64,000 bases of DNA from Pimelobacter simplex (GCA_016803235.1 JADCLI010000007.1:1-64000); one strand, 5' to 3'. Shown: positions 9,795-21,434, numbered from the stretch's first letter. Translations and numbers: made by a program. The notes: generated by a model from the sequence alone, not told the origin.

Positions 9795-12268
9795 CCGTGC
9801 ACCCCTTCCGCTCCGGTGATGGTGACCCCGGTGCCCGGGGACGCCAGGTCGGCCAGGACGCCGTTGCCGACCGAGTTGGCCGGCACCCACACCACGCCCT
9901 CGACCAGGTCGTCGCAGATCTCCGCCGGCAGCGTCATCGACCCGCGGTCACCGGTGAGGGTCAGGGTCGGGCCGAAGCGGTCGAAGTCGCCGGGCGTGAC
10001 GAGCGCGACCGGCGTGCGGGCGGTCGCCTTGAGGAACTTGTCGTTGTCCTGGAGCGAGCCGTTGTCGAGCAGCTGCTTCCAGGTCGAGAGCCGGACCTCG
10101 TCGGTGGTTGAGGTGCGAGGAGCGCCAGCGACGAGCCTCGAAACCTCCGACTCGCCCTCGGTTTCGAGGCTCGCTGGCGCTCGCACCTCAACCAACGGGG
10201 CTCGCTCGCCGTCCCACGGCCCCAGCTGGGCCATCTCGGCGCGGACCTCGTCGACGGTGCGGAAGCCGAGCGGGCTGCCCATCTCGTCGGCGATGCCGGC
10301 CAGGGCGCGCAGGTCCGGCAGCGAGGCCGGCTGGTGCAGTGCGGCCTCCCACGTGCGGACCCGGCCCTCCCAGTTGACGAAGGTGCCGGCCTTGTCGGTG
10401 GTCGGTGCGACCGGGAAGACCACGTCGGCCCGGTCGGTCACCTCGGTGCGACGCAGGTCGAGCGCGACCACGAAGCCGGCGGCGTCGATCGCGGCCCGGG
10501 TGGCCGCCGGGTCGGTCGTGTCGTCGGGGTCGACGCCGGCGACGACCAGGCCGCCGAGCTCTCCGGCGCCGAGCGCGGCGACGATCGCGTCGGCGCTTCG
10601 GCCCTCGGTCTCGGGCAGGTGCTCGACGCCCCAGGCGGTGGCGACGTCGACGCGGGCGCGCGCGTCGTCCACCGGACGGCCGCCGGGCAGCAGGGTCGGC
10701 AGACAGCCTGCCTCGAGCGCCCCGCGGTCCCCCGCACGGCGCGGCACCCAGGCCAGCCGGGCGCCGGTGGTGGCCGCGACCTCGGCCGCGGCCGTGAGCG
10801 CACCGGGCACGACGGCGAGCCGCTCGCCGACCAGGAGCACCGCCGTGGCGTCCAGCTCGCCGGCGAGCGCCCGCAGCGCGGCCGGCTCGTCGCCGGGAGC
10901 CGTCGGGACCAGGCGGGCGGACAGCTTCGCCAGGCCACGCGTCGTGAACGGAGCGAGGCTGACGACCTCGGTGCCGCCGGCACGGACCGACTTGCGCAGG
11001 CGCAGGAAAATGGCGGCGGCCTCGTCCTCGGGCTCGAGGCCGACGAGGACCACCTTCGCGGCGGACTCGAGGTCGTCGTACGTGACACCGCCGTTGCCGG
11101 GGCCGCTCAGCACCACCCTGGCCGCCAGGAAGGCGGTCTCCTCGGCGGAGTGCGGCCGGGCCCGGAAGTCGATGTCGTTGGTGCCGAGCGCGACCCGGGC
11201 GAGCTTGCTGTAGGCGTAGGCGTCCTCCGCGCTGAGCCTGCCGCCGGTCAGCACGCCGACGCCGCCGGCCGCCTTCGCGGCGGCGAGCCCGCGCGCCGCG
11301 ACCGTGAAGGCCTCGGGCCAGGACGCGGGCCGCAGCGAGCCGTCCTCGTCGCGGACCTGCGGGTAGGTGATCCGGTCCTCGCCCTGCGCGTAGGCGAAGG
11401 CGAAGCGGTCCTTGTCGCTGATCCACTCCTCGTTGACGGCCGGGTCGTTGCCGGCCTGCCGGCGCAGCACGGTGCCGCGGCGGTGGTCGACCCGGATCGC
11501 GGAGCCGCACGCGTCGTGCTCGGCGATGCCCGGCGTCGAGACCAGGTCGAAGGGACGGGACCGGAACCGGTACTGCTCGGAGGTGAGCGCACCGACCGGG
11601 CAGATCTGGATGACGTTGCCCGAGAAGTACGACAGGAACGGCGCGTCCTCGGCGATGCCGATCTGCTGCTGGGCGCCGCGCTCGACGAGCGCGATGAACG
11701 GGTCGCCGGCGATCTCGTCGGCGAACCGGGTGCAGCGCTGGCACACGATGCAGCGCTCGCGGTCGAGCAGCACCGTGGGCGAGAGGTTGATCGGCTTCGG
11801 GAAGGTCCGCTTCACGCCGCGGTTGCGGTCGTCGGAGAAGCGCGACTCGGCGCGGCCGTTGGACATCGCCTGGTTCTGCAGCGGGCACTCGCCGCCCTTG
11901 TCGCAGACCGGGCAGTCGAGCGGGTGGTTGATGAGCAGCAGCTCCATCACGCCCTGCTGGGCCTTGTCGGCGACGGGGCTGGTGACCTGGGTGCTGACGA
12001 CCATGCCCTCGGCGACCGGCAGCGTGCAGGAGGCCTGCGGCTTGGGGAAGCCGCGGCCGTTGCCGGCGTCGGGGACGTCGACCAGGCACTGGCGGCAGGC
12101 GCCGACCGGTGCGAGCAGCGGGTGGTCGCAGAACCGCGGGACCTGCACCCCGATCTGCTCGGCCGCGCGGATCACCAGGGTGTCCTTGGGGACGCTGACC
12201 TGGACGCCGTCGATGGTGACGGTGACGAGATCGGTCTTCTCGACCGCCTTGTCGGGCGTGGTGGTCAT
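9791..12268 (-). CDS. nuoG: NADH-quinone oxidoreductase subunit G (contains a translated palindromic element)
   Basis: An 825-residue iron-sulfur subunit of the NADH dehydrogenase module. The N-terminal [2Fe-2S] domain ([15 protein letters not shown]), the HxxxC-type region ([17 protein letters not shown]) and the 4Fe domain ([11 protein letters not shown] and ICPVGALTS) are intact, followed by a molybdopterin-oxidoreductase-like domain. Residues about 692-721, just before the C-terminal domain, are encoded by a long inverted repeat (10106-10193) that keeps the frame on both arms. It looks like an insertion of a mobile palindrome in a tolerant surface loop. ATGA overlap with nuoF sets the start at 12268. 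Confidence 0.96.
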   Translation of the reverse strand: MTTTPDKAVEKTDLVTVTIDGVQVSVPKDTLVIRAAEQIGVQVPRFCDHPLLAPVGACRQCLVDVPDAGNGRGFPKPQASCTLPVAEGMVVSTQVTSPVADKAQQGVMELLLINHPLDCPVCDKGGECPLQNQAMSNGRAESRFSDDRNRGVKRTFPKPINLSPTVLLDRERCIVCQRCTRFADEIAGDPFIALVERGAQQQIGIAEDAPFLSYFSGNVIQICPVGALTSEQYRFRSRPFDLVSTPGIAEHDACGSAIRVDHRRGTVLRRQAGNDPAVNEEWISDKDRFAFAYAQGEDRITYPQVRDEDGSLRPASWPEAFTVAARGLAAAKAAGGVGVLTGGRLSAEDAYAYSKLARVALGTNDIDFRARPHSAEETAFLAARVVLSGPGNGGVTYDDLESAAKVVLVGLEPEDEAAAIFLRLRKSVRAGGTEVVSLAPFTTRGLAKLSARLVPTAPGDEPAALRALAGELDATAVLLVGERLAVVPGALTAAAEVAATTGARLAWVPRRAGDRGALEAGCLPTLLPGGRPVDDARARVDVATAWGVEHLPETEGRSADAIVAALGAGELGGLVVAGVDPDDTTDPAATRAAIDAAGFVVALDLRRTEVTDRADVVFPVAPTTDKAGTFVNWEGRVRTWEAALHQPASLPDLRALAGIADEMGSPLGFRTVDEVRAEMAQLGPWDGERAPLVEVRAPASLETEGESEVSRLVAGAPRTSTTDEVRLSTWKQLLDNGSLQDNDKFLKATARTPVALVTPGDFDRFGPTLTLTGDRGSMTLPAEICDDLVEGVVWVPANSVGNGVLADLASPGTGVTITGAEGVHG
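10106..10193. repeat. Large palindromic element inside nuoG
   Basis: The arms 10106-10145 and 10160-10193 are reverse complements except for two extra trinucleotides in the left arm; the loop is 14 bases. The outer ends read GGTTGAGGTGCG and CGCACCTCAACC, the inner ends AGCCTCGAAACC and GGTTTCGAGGCT. Both indels are multiples of three, so nuoG stays open. The end sequences resemble intergenic palindromes elsewhere in this window (42431-42540 and 52497-52525). Confidence 0.85.
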
Positions 12269-13590
12269 GCCGAGACCTCCGTTCCGGACCAGGCCGTCGA
12301 CCGTGCGGGGTCGAACGGGCAGCCGCCGTGCGCCAGGTGGGCGAGGTACTCCTCGCGGAAGTGCTGCACCGAGCTCGACACCGGGCTGGTCGCGCCGTCG
12401 CCGAGCGCGCAGAACGAGCGGCCCAGGATGTTGTCGCACTGGTCGAGCAGTTGGTCGAGGTCGGCCTCGCTGCCCTGGCCGTTCTCGAGGCGGGTGAGCG
12501 CCTGCACCAGCCACCAGGTGCCTTCACGGCACGGGGTGCACTTGCCGCAGGACTCGTGCTTGTAGAACTCCGTCCAGCGCAGCACCGCCCGGACCACGCA
12601 GACCGTCTCGTCGAAGATCTGCAGCGCGCGGGTGCCGAGCATCGAGCCGGCCGCACCGACGCCCTCGAAGTCGAGGGGTACGTCGAGGTGCTCGGCCGTC
12701 AGCAGCGGTGTGCTGGAGCCGCCGGGGGTCCAGAACTTCAGCTGGTGGCCCTCGCGGACGCCGCCGGCCAGGTCGAGCAGCTCGCGCAGCGTGATGCCGA
12801 GCGGCGCCTCGTACTGGCCGGGCTTCTGCACGTGTCCGGACAGCGAGAAGATGCCGTGGCCCTTGGACTTCTCGGTGCCCATCGAGCCGAACCAGGCGGC
12901 GCCGTTCTTCACGATCGCCGGGACCGACGCGATGGACTCGACGTTGTTGATGACGGTGGGGCTGGCGTAGAGCCCGGCGACGGCGGGGAACGGCGGGCGC
13001 AGCCGCGGTTGGCCGCGACGGCCCTCGAGGCCCTCGAGGAGGGCGGTCTCCTCGCCGCAGATGTAGGCGCCCGCACCGGCGTGGACGACGATGTCGAGGT
13101 TGTAGCCGGAGTCGTGGATGCCCTTCCCGTTCAACCCAGTGCCGAGGTGGCCGGCGGCATAGGCCTCGGCGACGGCGGCCTGCACCCGGCGGATCACGTG
13201 GACGACCTCGCCACGGATGTAGATGAACGCCTTGTTGGCGCGGATGGCGTAGGAGCTGAGGATGACGCCCTCGACGAGGACGTGGGGGTTGCCCATCATC
13301 AGCGGGATGTCCTTGCAGGTGCCCGGCTCGGACTCGTCGGCGTTGACGACGAGGTACTTCGGCTTCGGGTTGTCCTGGGGGATGAAGGACCACTTCATGC
13401 CGGTCGGGAAGCCGGCGCCGCCACGGCCGCGCAGCCCGCTGTCCTTGACCGCGGTGATGACGTCGTCGGGGCTCATCGCGAAGGCGACGTCGAGGGCGTC
13501 GTACCCGCCCCTGGCGGCGTACGTCGCGAGCTTCCAGGACTGCTCGGCGTCCCAGATGTCCGTCAGGACCGGGGTCAGCACGTCGCTCAT
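12265..13590 (-). CDS. nuoF: NADH-quinone oxidoreductase subunit F (NADH/FMN-binding)
   Basis: A 441-residue flavoprotein subunit that binds NADH, FMN and the N3 [4Fe-4S] cluster. The NADH/FMN glycine-rich loop is [16 protein letters not shown], a second segment is [20 protein letters not shown], and the cluster ligands appear in [15 protein letters not shown]. It begins at an ATG overlapping the nuoE stop (ATGA), which fixes the start, and overlaps nuoG in the same way. Confidence 0.97.
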   Translation of the reverse strand: MSDVLTPVLTDIWDAEQSWKLATYAARGGYDALDVAFAMSPDDVITAVKDSGLRGRGGAGFPTGMKWSFIPQDNPKPKYLVVNADESEPGTCKDIPLMMGNPHVLVEGVILSSYAIRANKAFIYIRGEVVHVIRRVQAAVAEAYAAGHLGTGLNGKGIHDSGYNLDIVVHAGAGAYICGEETALLEGLEGRRGQPRLRPPFPAVAGLYASPTVINNVESIASVPAIVKNGAAWFGSMGTEKSKGHGIFSLSGHVQKPGQYEAPLGITLRELLDLAGGVREGHQLKFWTPGGSSTPLLTAEHLDVPLDFEGVGAAGSMLGTRALQIFDETVCVVRAVLRWTEFYKHESCGKCTPCREGTWWLVQALTRLENGQGSEADLDQLLDQCDNILGRSFCALGDGATSPVSSSVQHFREEYLAHLAHGGCPFDPARSTAWSGTEVSA

Positions 13591-14287
13591 GCGTCGCTCT
13601 CCTTCGCCTCCACGGCCGGCGTGGCACCCGGCTCCGGCGCGGTCCAGCCGCGCTGGCGGGCGATCTCGAGACCGGCGAGGGACGCCGGGCCCGCGGACGG
13701 GCCCTCGTCGACGCGGCCGTCGGGGAAGCCGGCGAGCACCCGCTCGGCCTCGCGCCAGGTGCAGAGCCGGGGACCGCGGGTGGACCTGACCTCGTGGCCG
13801 GCGCGGAGCGCCTCGACCATCTGGACCGCCGAATCGGGCGTCTGGTTGTCCATGAACTCCCAGTTGACCATCACGACCGGCGCGTAGTCGCACGCCGCGT
13901 TGCACTCGATGTGCTCGAGGCTGACCGTGCGGGAGTCGCCCTGGCGCTGGACGGCGACCTCGTCGTTGCCGATCTCGAGGTGGTCCTTGAGCCGCTCGAA
14001 GATGGCGTCGCCGCCCATCACCGCGCACAGGGTGTTGGTGCACACGCCGACGTGAAAGTCGCCGACGCCGTGGCGCTTGTACATCGTGTAGAAGGTCGCG
14101 ACGCCGTTGACCTCGGCGGCGCTGATCTCGAGGATCGCGGCACACGCCTCGATGCCCTCGGGCGTGATCCGGCCCTGGGCCGACTGCACGAGGTGCAGCA
14201 TCGGCAGCAGCCCGGAGCGCGGCTCGGGGTAGCGGGCCGCGATCTCGCGGAGCTCGGCGATCGTCTTGTCCTCGAGGGGCGGGGTGC

Positions 14288-14291
<4 letters not shown>
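13587..14291 (-). CDS. nuoE: NADH-quinone oxidoreductase subunit E
   Basis: A 234-residue thioredoxin-fold subunit carrying the N1a [2Fe-2S] cluster. The four cysteine ligands lie in VCTNTLC and [12 protein letters not shown]. At about 70 residues longer than the E. coli protein, it has a Pro/Gly/Ala-rich C-terminal extension (after [11 protein letters not shown]), seen in other actinobacterial NuoE. Translational coupling on both sides (ATGA) supports the start at 14291. Confidence 0.96.
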
Positions 14292-15621
<1,330 letters not shown>

Positions 15622-15625
<4 letters not shown>

Positions 15626-16353
15626 GAGTAGCTCCTCCGCTGGTCCGGCGGCGGCACGCTGGCGCCCTTGTACTCGACGGGGATGCCGCCGAGCGGGTAG
15701 TCCTTGCGCTGCGGGTGGCCCGGCCAGTCGTCGGGCATCAGGATCCGGGTCAGGGCCGGGTGGCCGTCGAACTGCAGCCCGAACATGTCCCAGGTCTCGC
15801 GCTCGTGCCAGTCGGCGGCGGGGTAGACCGGGACGACCGACGGCAGGTGCGGGTCGCTGTCGGGGACGGCGACCTCCACCCGGACCCGGCGGTTCCAGGT
15901 GAAGGACATCAGGTGGTAGACCGCGTGCAGCTCGCGCCCGGCATCGCCCGGGTAGTGCACGCCGCTGACGCCGGAGAGCAGCTCGAAGCGCAGGCTCGGG
16001 TCGTCGCGCAGCTTGCGGGCCACCTCGAGCAGGTGGTCGCGGTGGACGTGGAAGGTGATCTCGCCGCGGTGGATCACGACCTGCTCGATCAGCGGGTCGA
16101 GGGCGTCGGCGACGGTGTCGAACCAGCCGCCGTAGGGCCGCTGCGCGACACCGGGCAGCACGATGGGGGCGACCAGGCCGCCGTACCCGCTGGTGTCGCC
16201 GGATCCCCTCACGCCGAACATGCCGTGCCGCTCGCCGACCGCGCGGACCTCGAGGCCCGGCTCGCCGAGGGCCTCGGGCGCGTTCTCCGGGGACTGCTCC
16301 ACCGCGGGCTGCTCGACCGCCTTCTCGGGGCCCGCGGACCTCTCGTCGCTCAC
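15622..16353 (-). CDS. nuoC: NADH-quinone oxidoreductase subunit C
   Basis: A 243-residue 30-kDa-type subunit. The signature [27 protein letters not shown] near residue 190 is diagnostic, followed by [11 protein letters not shown]. About 60 N-terminal residues are acidic and Ala/Glu-rich and precede the conserved fold. The GTG at 16353 overlaps the nuoB stop. Confidence 0.96.
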
Positions 16354-16904
16354 CGCAGCATCCCCCTCATGTCGCTGGTCGGCAGGGCCACCAGGCCCTC
16401 GGCCTCGAGCTCGCGGATCTGGGCCTGGCGGTTGGCGCCGAGCGGCGTGTGCTGGACCTTGTCGTGGAGCTTGAGGATCGCGTCGATGAGCATCTCCGGG
16501 CGCGGCGGGCAGCCGGGGAGGTACATGTCGACGGGGACGACGTGGTCGACGCCCTGGACGATCGCGTAGTTGTTGAACATGCCGCCGCTGCTGGCGCACA
16601 CGCCCATCGCGAGCACCCACTTGGGCTCGGCCATCTGGTCGTAGATCTGGCGCAGCACCGGGGCCATCTTCTGGCTGACCCGGCCGGCCACGATCATCAG
16701 GTCGGCCTGGCGCGGGCTGGCCCGGAAGACCTCCATGCCGAACCGGGCGAGGTCGTACTTCGGGCCGCCGCTGGTCATCATCTCGATCGCGCAGCACGCC
16801 AGACCGAAGGTCGCGGGCCAGAAGCTGGCCTTGCGCATGTAGCCGGCCAGGCCCTCGACCGTGCTCAGCAGGACTCCGCTCGGGAGCTTCTCCTCGACAC
16901 CCAT
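16350..16904 (-). CDS. nuoB: NADH-quinone oxidoreductase subunit B
   Basis: A 184-residue subunit carrying cluster N2, the last electron carrier before quinone. Tandem cysteines are in [11 protein letters not shown], with further ligands in [14 protein letters not shown] and [13 protein letters not shown]. It starts 4 bases after the nuoA stop and overlaps nuoC. Confidence 0.97.
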   Translation of the reverse strand: MGVEEKLPSGVLLSTVEGLAGYMRKASFWPATFGLACCAIEMMTSGGPKYDLARFGMEVFRASPRQADLMIVAGRVSQKMAPVLRQIYDQMAEPKWVLAMGVCASSGGMFNNYAIVQGVDHVVPVDMYLPGCPPRPEMLIDAILKLHDKVQHTPLGANRQAQIRELEAEGLVALPTSDMRGMLR

Positions 16905-16908
16905 CAGC

Positions 16909-17265
16909 TCAGTCCCAATCCAGTCCGCCGCGACGCCAGACGTACGCGTAGGCCACGAAGACCGTGGCGATGAACAGGACCATCTCGACCAGCCCGAACC
17001 AGGACATCGCGTCGAAGCGGACGGCCCACGGGTAGAGGAAGATGATCTCGATGTCGAAGACGATGAAGAGCATCGCGGTGATGTAGTACTTCACCGGGAA
17101 GCGACCCGTCAGCGCCTGGGGCGTCGGCTCGATGCCGCACTCGTAGGAGTCGTACTTGGCGCGGTTGTAGCGCTTCGGCCCGACCATCGTGCTCATGACG
17201 ACCGACCCGACCGCGAACAACGCGGCCAGAGCCGCCAGCACCAGTACCGGCGTGTAGAGCTCCAT
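16909..17265 (-). CDS. nuoA: NADH-quinone oxidoreductase subunit A (first gene of the nuo operon)
   Basis: A 118-residue, three-helix subunit. The loop between helices 1 and 2 contains [12 protein letters not shown] with the conserved Cys/Glu, and [16 protein letters not shown] is the second-helix signature. The ATG at 17265 has a clear GGGAGG ribosome-binding site 4 bases upstream, which decides it over longer in-frame starts. It opens the 14-gene nuo operon, and the Rex-like operator upstream suggests redox control. Confidence 0.96.
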   Translation of the reverse strand: MELYTPVLVLAALAALFAVGSVVMSTMVGPKRYNRAKYDSYECGIEPTPQALTGRFPVKYYITAMLFIVFDIEIIFLYPWAVRFDAMSWFGLVEMVLFIATVFVAYAYVWRRGGLDWD

Positions 17266-17284
17266 GAGCCTCCCTCTCGTGATC

Positions 17285-17302
17285 TTGTGAACAGAATCAC
17301 TA
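17285..17302. promoter_or_regulatory. Rex-type operator upstream of nuoA
   Basis: The 18-mer TTGTGAACAGAATCACTA matches the Rex consensus TTGTGAACGCGTTCACAA at 13 of 18 positions, with a complete left half-site. It ends 19 bases before the nuoA ATG. Rex is encoded in this window (46596-47288), and Streptomyces Rex is known to repress nuoA. A Crp-family site (TGTGA-N6-TCACA) is the alternative reading, since both share the TGTGA/TCAC core. Confidence 0.6.
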
Positions 17303-17316
17303 GTGGCGTGGAGCAC

Positions 17317-17346
17317 ATATTGCCACCCCGTCGAGGCGTCGTCACA
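17317..17346 (-). promoter_or_regulatory. Candidate promoter of the nuo operon
   Basis: On the minus strand TGTGAC (17341-17346) and CAATAT (17317-17322) are separated by 18 bases, a plausible -35/-10 pair. Transcription would begin just upstream of the Rex-like site, so bound Rex would block early elongation or open-complex formation. Confidence 0.35.
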
Positions 17347-17424
17347 GGGGGGTCGGCAATGGGGGCACGGCGCCGCACAGGAACGCCGAAACCGCCCCTG
17401 ACCTGCGGATTTAACACACGAGAG

Positions 17425-17445
17425 GGTTGCGTAATTCACGCGACC
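17425..17445 (-). terminator. Weak hairpin between menG and the nuo promoter
   Basis: The arms GGTTGCGT and ACGCGACC around AATTC pair with a single mismatch-type G-T position. It lies 45 bases past the menG stop and could end menG transcripts, but no T-tract follows. The rest of 17266-17489 holds only the nuo control region. Confidence 0.3.
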
Positions 17446-17489
17446 CATCGGTCACCCCGGTCAGGGTCTTCCTGCGCCTGGGGGTCGGC

Positions 17490-18179
17490 TCAGGCGGTCG
17501 CGCGGTGCAGGGCGACGATCCCGCCCGAGAGGTTGCGCCACTCCGGCCTCGTCCAGCCGGCCTCGGCGATCAGGTCGGCCAGGCCGCGCTGGTCGGGCCA
17601 GGCGCGGATCGACTCGGCGAGGTAGACGTAGGCGTCGGGGGCCGAGGACACGGTGCGGGCGACGGCGGGGAGCGCCTTCATGAGGTACTCGATGTAGACC
17701 GTGCGCCACGGGCTCCACGTCGGGTGGCTGAACTCGCACACCACCAGGCGGCCGCCCGGCTTGGTGACCCGGCGCATCTCGGCCAGGCCGGCGAGCGGGT
17801 CGACGATGTTGCGCAGGCCGAAGGAGATGGTGACCGCGTCGAAGGTGGCGTCCCGGAACGGCAGCCGGGTGCCGTCGCCGGCGGTGAACGGCAGGTGGGG
17901 CAGCTGCTTCTTGCCGACCTGCAGCATGCCGATCGAGAAGTCGCACGGCACGACCTCGGCGCCGGCGTCGAGGAACGGCTGGCTGGAGGTGCCGGTGCCG
18001 GCAGCGAGGTCGAGCACCCGGTCGCCGTACGACGGGTCGACGGCGGCGAGGACGTCGCGGCGCCAGCGCCGGTCCTGCCCGAAGGACAGGATGTCGTTGG
18101 TCAGGTCGTAGCGCCTCGCGACGGTGTCGAACATCCGCCGGACGTCGGCCGGCTGCTTGTCGAGCGCTGCCCGGGCCAT
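17490..18179 (-). CDS. menG: Demethylmenaquinone methyltransferase (UbiE/MenG)
   Basis: A 229-residue SAM-dependent methyltransferase that makes menaquinone from demethylmenaquinone. UbiE signature 1 is visible as [11 protein letters not shown] (24-34), the SAM-binding glycine motif as [10 protein letters not shown] (55-64), and signature 2 as [17 protein letters not shown]. The ATG at 18179 gives the normal N-terminus. It faces the same way as nuo but is separated by the nuo promoter, and it belongs functionally with menD, menC, menE and menA in this window. Confidence 0.93.
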   Translation of the reverse strand: MARAALDKQPADVRRMFDTVARRYDLTNDILSFGQDRRWRRDVLAAVDPSYGDRVLDLAAGTGTSSQPFLDAGAEVVPCDFSIGMLQVGKKQLPHLPFTAGDGTRLPFRDATFDAVTISFGLRNIVDPLAGLAEMRRVTKPGGRLVVCEFSHPTWSPWRTVYIEYLMKALPAVARTVSSAPDAYVYLAESIRAWPDQRGLADLIAEAGWTRPEWRNLSGGIVALHRATA

Positions 18180-18184
18180 GCCGG

Positions 18185-18838
18185 TCAGGCCTTTCCGGTC
18201 AGCGCGAGCACCTTGTCGACGTACGTCGCGACCTCGTCCGGCGTCAGGCCGTTGGTGTAGAGGTCGTAGCTGAGGCCGTCGACCTCCTTGCGGCACTGCA
18301 CGCGGTAGTCCGCGCCGGTCGGCTCCTCGCCCGTGGGCATGCCGGTGGTCTGGTCGTAGGGGTCGTTCCAGGCGACGGCGCAGTGGCTGCCGTCGATCTC
18401 CTCGAGCGAGTAGTGGGTGCCCGACTGGGGCTCGTCGATGAGGAACGGGCCGCTCGGGTTGACCAGTCCGGAGCTGCCGGGGATGACCGTGACCGCGATC
18501 TGCGCCGGCACCGACTGGGCACTGCTCGACGGGTCGGGCACGTCGACGTAGGCCCGGACCACGGCGTCGTCGTACTGCGCCGCCAGCGCCTTGCGGGCGG
18601 TGGCCTCGGAGTCCTCGGCCTCCTTCACGAAGGCGGCGTAGCGCTCGTCGTCCGCACCCGTCTGCTCCTGGGTGATCGCCTGGAGCGCGACGAAGCGGTC
18701 GTCGAGCTTGGTCGGCAGCGAGGGCACCGCGGCGGTGTCGTCGACGACCTTCGGCAGGCCGACGCCGAAGCCCACGGCTCCGGCGAGAAGGAGGACGCCG
18801 GTGGTGGCGCCCACGACGGTGGATCGAGCGATCGGCAT
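18185..18838 (-). CDS. Uncharacterised exported or membrane-anchored protein
   Basis: I do not recognise the family of this 217-residue protein. Residues 1-30 ([24 protein letters not shown]) are a signal peptide or single membrane anchor; the rest is a polar, acidic domain with two cysteines (HCAVAWND and VQCRKEVDG) that could form a disulfide outside the cell. It ends 6 bases before menG, so it may be co-transcribed. A CATGAT hexamer exactly 6 bases before the ATG at 18838 fits leaderless initiation; no ribosome-binding site is visible. Confidence 0.7.
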   Translation of the reverse strand: MPIARSTVVGATTGVLLLAGAVGFGVGLPKVVDDTAAVPSLPTKLDDRFVALQAITQEQTGADDERYAAFVKEAEDSEATARKALAAQYDDAVVRAYVDVPDPSSSAQSVPAQIAVTVIPGSSGLVNPSGPFLIDEPQSGTHYSLEEIDGSHCAVAWNDPYDQTTGMPTGEEPTGADYRVQCRKEVDGLSYDLYTNGLTPDEVATYVDKVLALTGKA

Positions 18839-18884
18839 CAGGCCATCATGCCGGGTCCACCTGAGCGTCTGCTGACCGGCCCGG

Positions 18885-19532
18885 TCACGGTGCCCCGAGG
18901 TCGCTGCCGTCGGCGAGGCGGGCGTACTCCTGGCCGGCGGCCTCGAGGAAACGGCCGAACTGCGCGTCGGCGACCCCGAGCCCCTCCGGCGAGAACACCC
19001 GGTCGTGGATCGCGACGTTGCGCGGAGCACCCACGGCCCGGGCGAAGTCGACCCCCTCCGAGACCCGCATCCACGGCGCGCACACCGGCGCCAGGAGGAC
19101 GTCGACCGCGACACCCGGCTCGGTCAGTGCGTCGCCGGGGTGGAAGAGCGTGCTCTCCCCCGCGGTCAGCAGGTAGCCGCTGTTGTGGAAGCGCGGCAGC
19201 TCGGGGTGGATCACGGCGTGCAGCTCGCCCACCGCCCGGACCCCGATGGCGCCGATCGTCCAGGCCTGGTCGGGCGCGACCACGGTGACCCGCTCGAGCA
19301 GGTCGGGGGCGGACTCGCGGATCTGGGCGGCGACCGCGTCGATGGTGAAGATCGGTGCATCGGTGGCGCGCAGGTGGTCGGGCGCGTAGTGGTCGGGGTG
19401 CTCGTGGGTGATCAGCACCGCGTCGACGCCCTCGACCGACTCGCGCTGGCTCCAGACACCGGGGTCGAGGACGAGCGTCGTACCGGCGTGCTCCAGCCGG
19501 ACCGCGGAGTGGCCGAACTTCGTGAGGCGCAT
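18885..19532 (-). CDS. MBL-fold metal-dependent hydrolase (UlaG-like)
   Basis: A 215-residue metallo-beta-lactamase-fold hydrolase. The zinc motif THEHPDHYAPDHL (about 43-55) and the N-terminal MRLTKFGHSAVRLE, then LVLDPG, are typical of the UlaG-type branch; HNSGYLL and FHPGDAL provide later ligands. The substrate cannot be inferred. A TAGCGT hexamer 6 bases upstream of the ATG fits leaderless transcription. Confidence 0.85.
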   Translation of the reverse strand: MRLTKFGHSAVRLEHAGTTLVLDPGVWSQRESVEGVDAVLITHEHPDHYAPDHLRATDAPIFTIDAVAAQIRESAPDLLERVTVVAPDQAWTIGAIGVRAVGELHAVIHPELPRFHNSGYLLTAGESTLFHPGDALTEPGVAVDVLLAPVCAPWMRVSEGVDFARAVGAPRNVAIHDRVFSPEGLGVADAQFGRFLEAAGQEYARLADGSDLGAP

Positions 19533-19538
19533 GGCCCC

Positions 19539-19544
19539 ACGCTA
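19539..19544 (-). promoter_or_regulatory. -10 element of a leaderless start (MBL hydrolase)
   Basis: TAGCGT on the minus strand ends 6 bases before the ATG at 19532, placing the transcription start at or next to the start codon. There is no Shine-Dalgarno sequence. Confidence 0.45.
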
Positions 19545-19567
19545 GTGGTGCGTCGAACGGCGCGGGC

Positions 19568-21433
19568 TCAGCCGGTCTGGTGGTGCACGTAGCACCACCG
19601 CCAGTCCTCGTCCGGCTCGACCGAGCGGATCACGGGGTGCTGGCTCGCGCGGAAGTGGGCCGTGGCGTGCCGGCTCGGCGAGGAGTCGCAGCAGCCGACC
19701 TCGCCGCAGGACAGGCACATCCGCAGCGCGACCCAGCGGGTGCCCTCGGCGACGCACTCGGTGCAGACCAGCTCGTCCGGCGGATCGAGCAACGGCGTGC
19801 TGGCGAGGTGCTCGCAGCCGTCGTGGCGCTGCAACCGGCTCGTCTCGCGCAGGTCGGCACGCGCGGCCTCGGCCGCGTCGAGCATCGACTCCTCGACGTC
19901 GAGCATGGCCAGCACCTCGCTGACGATCTCCGAGGGGACCGACCCGGTGGACCGGATCTCCAGCACCCGGCGCCGCTCGGCCTCGATCATCTCGCCGCGC
20001 CAGCGCGAGTACAGGTCGCTGGGGCTCTCCTCGCCCTCGGTCGTGCCCAGGCGCTCCCAGGCGGCGAAGTTGCGCTGCTCGATGCGCTGGATGATCAGCG
20101 CGCGGACCTGGTGCGGGTCGTCGCAGTCGGTGGCGAGCTCGTCGAGCCGGTGGATCCCGGCCTTCGCGGCCTGCTGGAGCAGGGTCGCCCGGGCCAGCGC
20201 GTCGTCGTGCGGGTCGGGTGAGGGCACCCGGAGCCGGCGGGCGACCCACGGCAGCGTCATGCCCTGGCCCAGGAGGGTGCCGGCCACGACCGCGAACGCG
20301 ATCACCAGCAGCACCTCCCGGTGCGCCGTGTGCTCGGGGACGGTGAACGCCGCGGCGAGGGTGACCACGCCGCGCATGCCGGCCCAGCCGATGAGGAAGG
20401 AGTAGCGCCACGACCGCGTCTCACCGGTCAGCGGGTCCGGCCCGTGGCGCAGCAGCAGGGCCTGGCCGGCGAACACCCACAGCATCCGCAGCACCACGAC
20501 CGCCGCGAACGCGGCCGCGCAGGCGGCGGCGATGGTCCCGGCCCCGAACTCGCTCTCCCCCACCTCGGCCAGCAGCCAGTCGGCCTGCAGGCCGATGAGG
20601 AGGAAGACCGTGTTCTCGAGGACGTAGGCGATGGTGCGCCAGTTCATCCGCTCGGCGATCCGCGACTGGGCCGTCTGCAGCACCGGCGCGACGTGCCCGA
20701 GCGCCAGGCCCGCGACGACGACGGCGACCACGCCGGAGGCATGGATCTTCTCGGCGACGATGTACGCCGCGAACGGGATGACCAGCGAGATCGCGGTGTC
20801 CATGAGCGGGTCGGTGATCTTCTTGCGCAGGAAGCCGACGACCACGAACGTCAGCATGCCGATGGCCACGCCGCCACCCGCGGCGACCACGAAGTCGCGG
20901 CCGACCTGGAACGCGGTGACCGTCGTACCGATGGCGGTGACGGCGGCCCGCAGCGCCACCAGCGCGCTCGCGTCGTTGAAGAGCGACTCCCCCTCGAGGA
21001 TCGTGACGATCCGGCGCGGCAGCCCGATCCGGCGGCCGATCGCGGTCGCGGCGACGGCGTCCGGCGGCGCGACGACAGCGCCGATCGCGAGCGCCAGCGG
21101 CCACTCGATCTCGGGGATCACCATCCGGACGACGAGCGCGACGCCGACGGTCGTGAACGCCACCAGGCCGACGGAGAGCAGCAGGATCGGGCGCCGGTTG
21201 GCGTTGAAGTCGACGAGCGAGGTGTTGACCGCCGCGGAGTAGAGCAGCGGTGGGAGCAGGCCGAGCAGCACGACCTCCGGCTCGAGGCGGAGCTCCGGCA
21301 CGCCGGGGACGTACGACGCCGCGACGCCCACCACGACCAGGGCCAGCGGCGCCGGGAGCTCGACGCGCTCCGAGATCGCGGTGACCGTGAGGACGGTCGC
21401 GGCGATGGCGACGAGCAGGAAGGCGATCTCCAT
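19568..21433 (-). CDS. CPA1-type Na+/H+ antiporter with C-terminal UBP-type zinc finger
   Basis: A 621-residue fusion. Residues 1-400 form about 12 transmembrane helices of a monovalent cation/proton antiporter (CPA1), with the ion-site region GAVVAPPDAVAATAIGRR and the LFNDASALVALRAAV segment. A cytoplasmic helical stretch (about 410-530, many Glu/Arg) leads to a Zf-UBP domain: CEHL, CTEC, LRMCLSCGEVGCC and RHATAHFRASQHPV supply the Cys/His zinc ligands. Zf-UBP domains bind ubiquitin C-termini in eukaryotes; in bacteria the ligand is unknown. The fusion is continuous, with no frameshift. The stop lies 35 bases from the MBL gene start. Confidence 0.9.
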   Translation of the reverse strand: MEIAFLLVAIAATVLTVTAISERVELPAPLALVVVGVAASYVPGVPELRLEPEVVLLGLLPPLLYSAAVNTSLVDFNANRRPILLLSVGLVAFTTVGVALVVRMVIPEIEWPLALAIGAVVAPPDAVAATAIGRRIGLPRRIVTILEGESLFNDASALVALRAAVTAIGTTVTAFQVGRDFVVAAGGGVAIGMLTFVVVGFLRKKITDPLMDTAISLVIPFAAYIVAEKIHASGVVAVVVAGLALGHVAPVLQTAQSRIAERMNWRTIAYVLENTVFLLIGLQADWLLAEVGESEFGAGTIAAACAAAFAAVVVLRMLWVFAGQALLLRHGPDPLTGETRSWRYSFLIGWAGMRGVVTLAAAFTVPEHTAHREVLLVIAFAVVAGTLLGQGMTLPWVARRLRVPSPDPHDDALARATLLQQAAKAGIHRLDELATDCDDPHQVRALIIQRIEQRNFAAWERLGTTEGEESPSDLYSRWRGEMIEAERRRVLEIRSTGSVPSEIVSEVLAMLDVEESMLDAAEAARADLRETSRLQRHDGCEHLASTPLLDPPDELVCTECVAEGTRWVALRMCLSCGEVGCCDSSPSRHATAHFRASQHPVIRSVEPDEDWRWCYVHHQTG

Positions 21434-21434
21434 G

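Noticed and set aside
10106..10193. nuoG palindrome as a transcription terminator inside the operon
   Set aside because: It lies within the reading frame, lacks a T-tract and would cut off six downstream nuo genes; actively translating ribosomes should suppress it.
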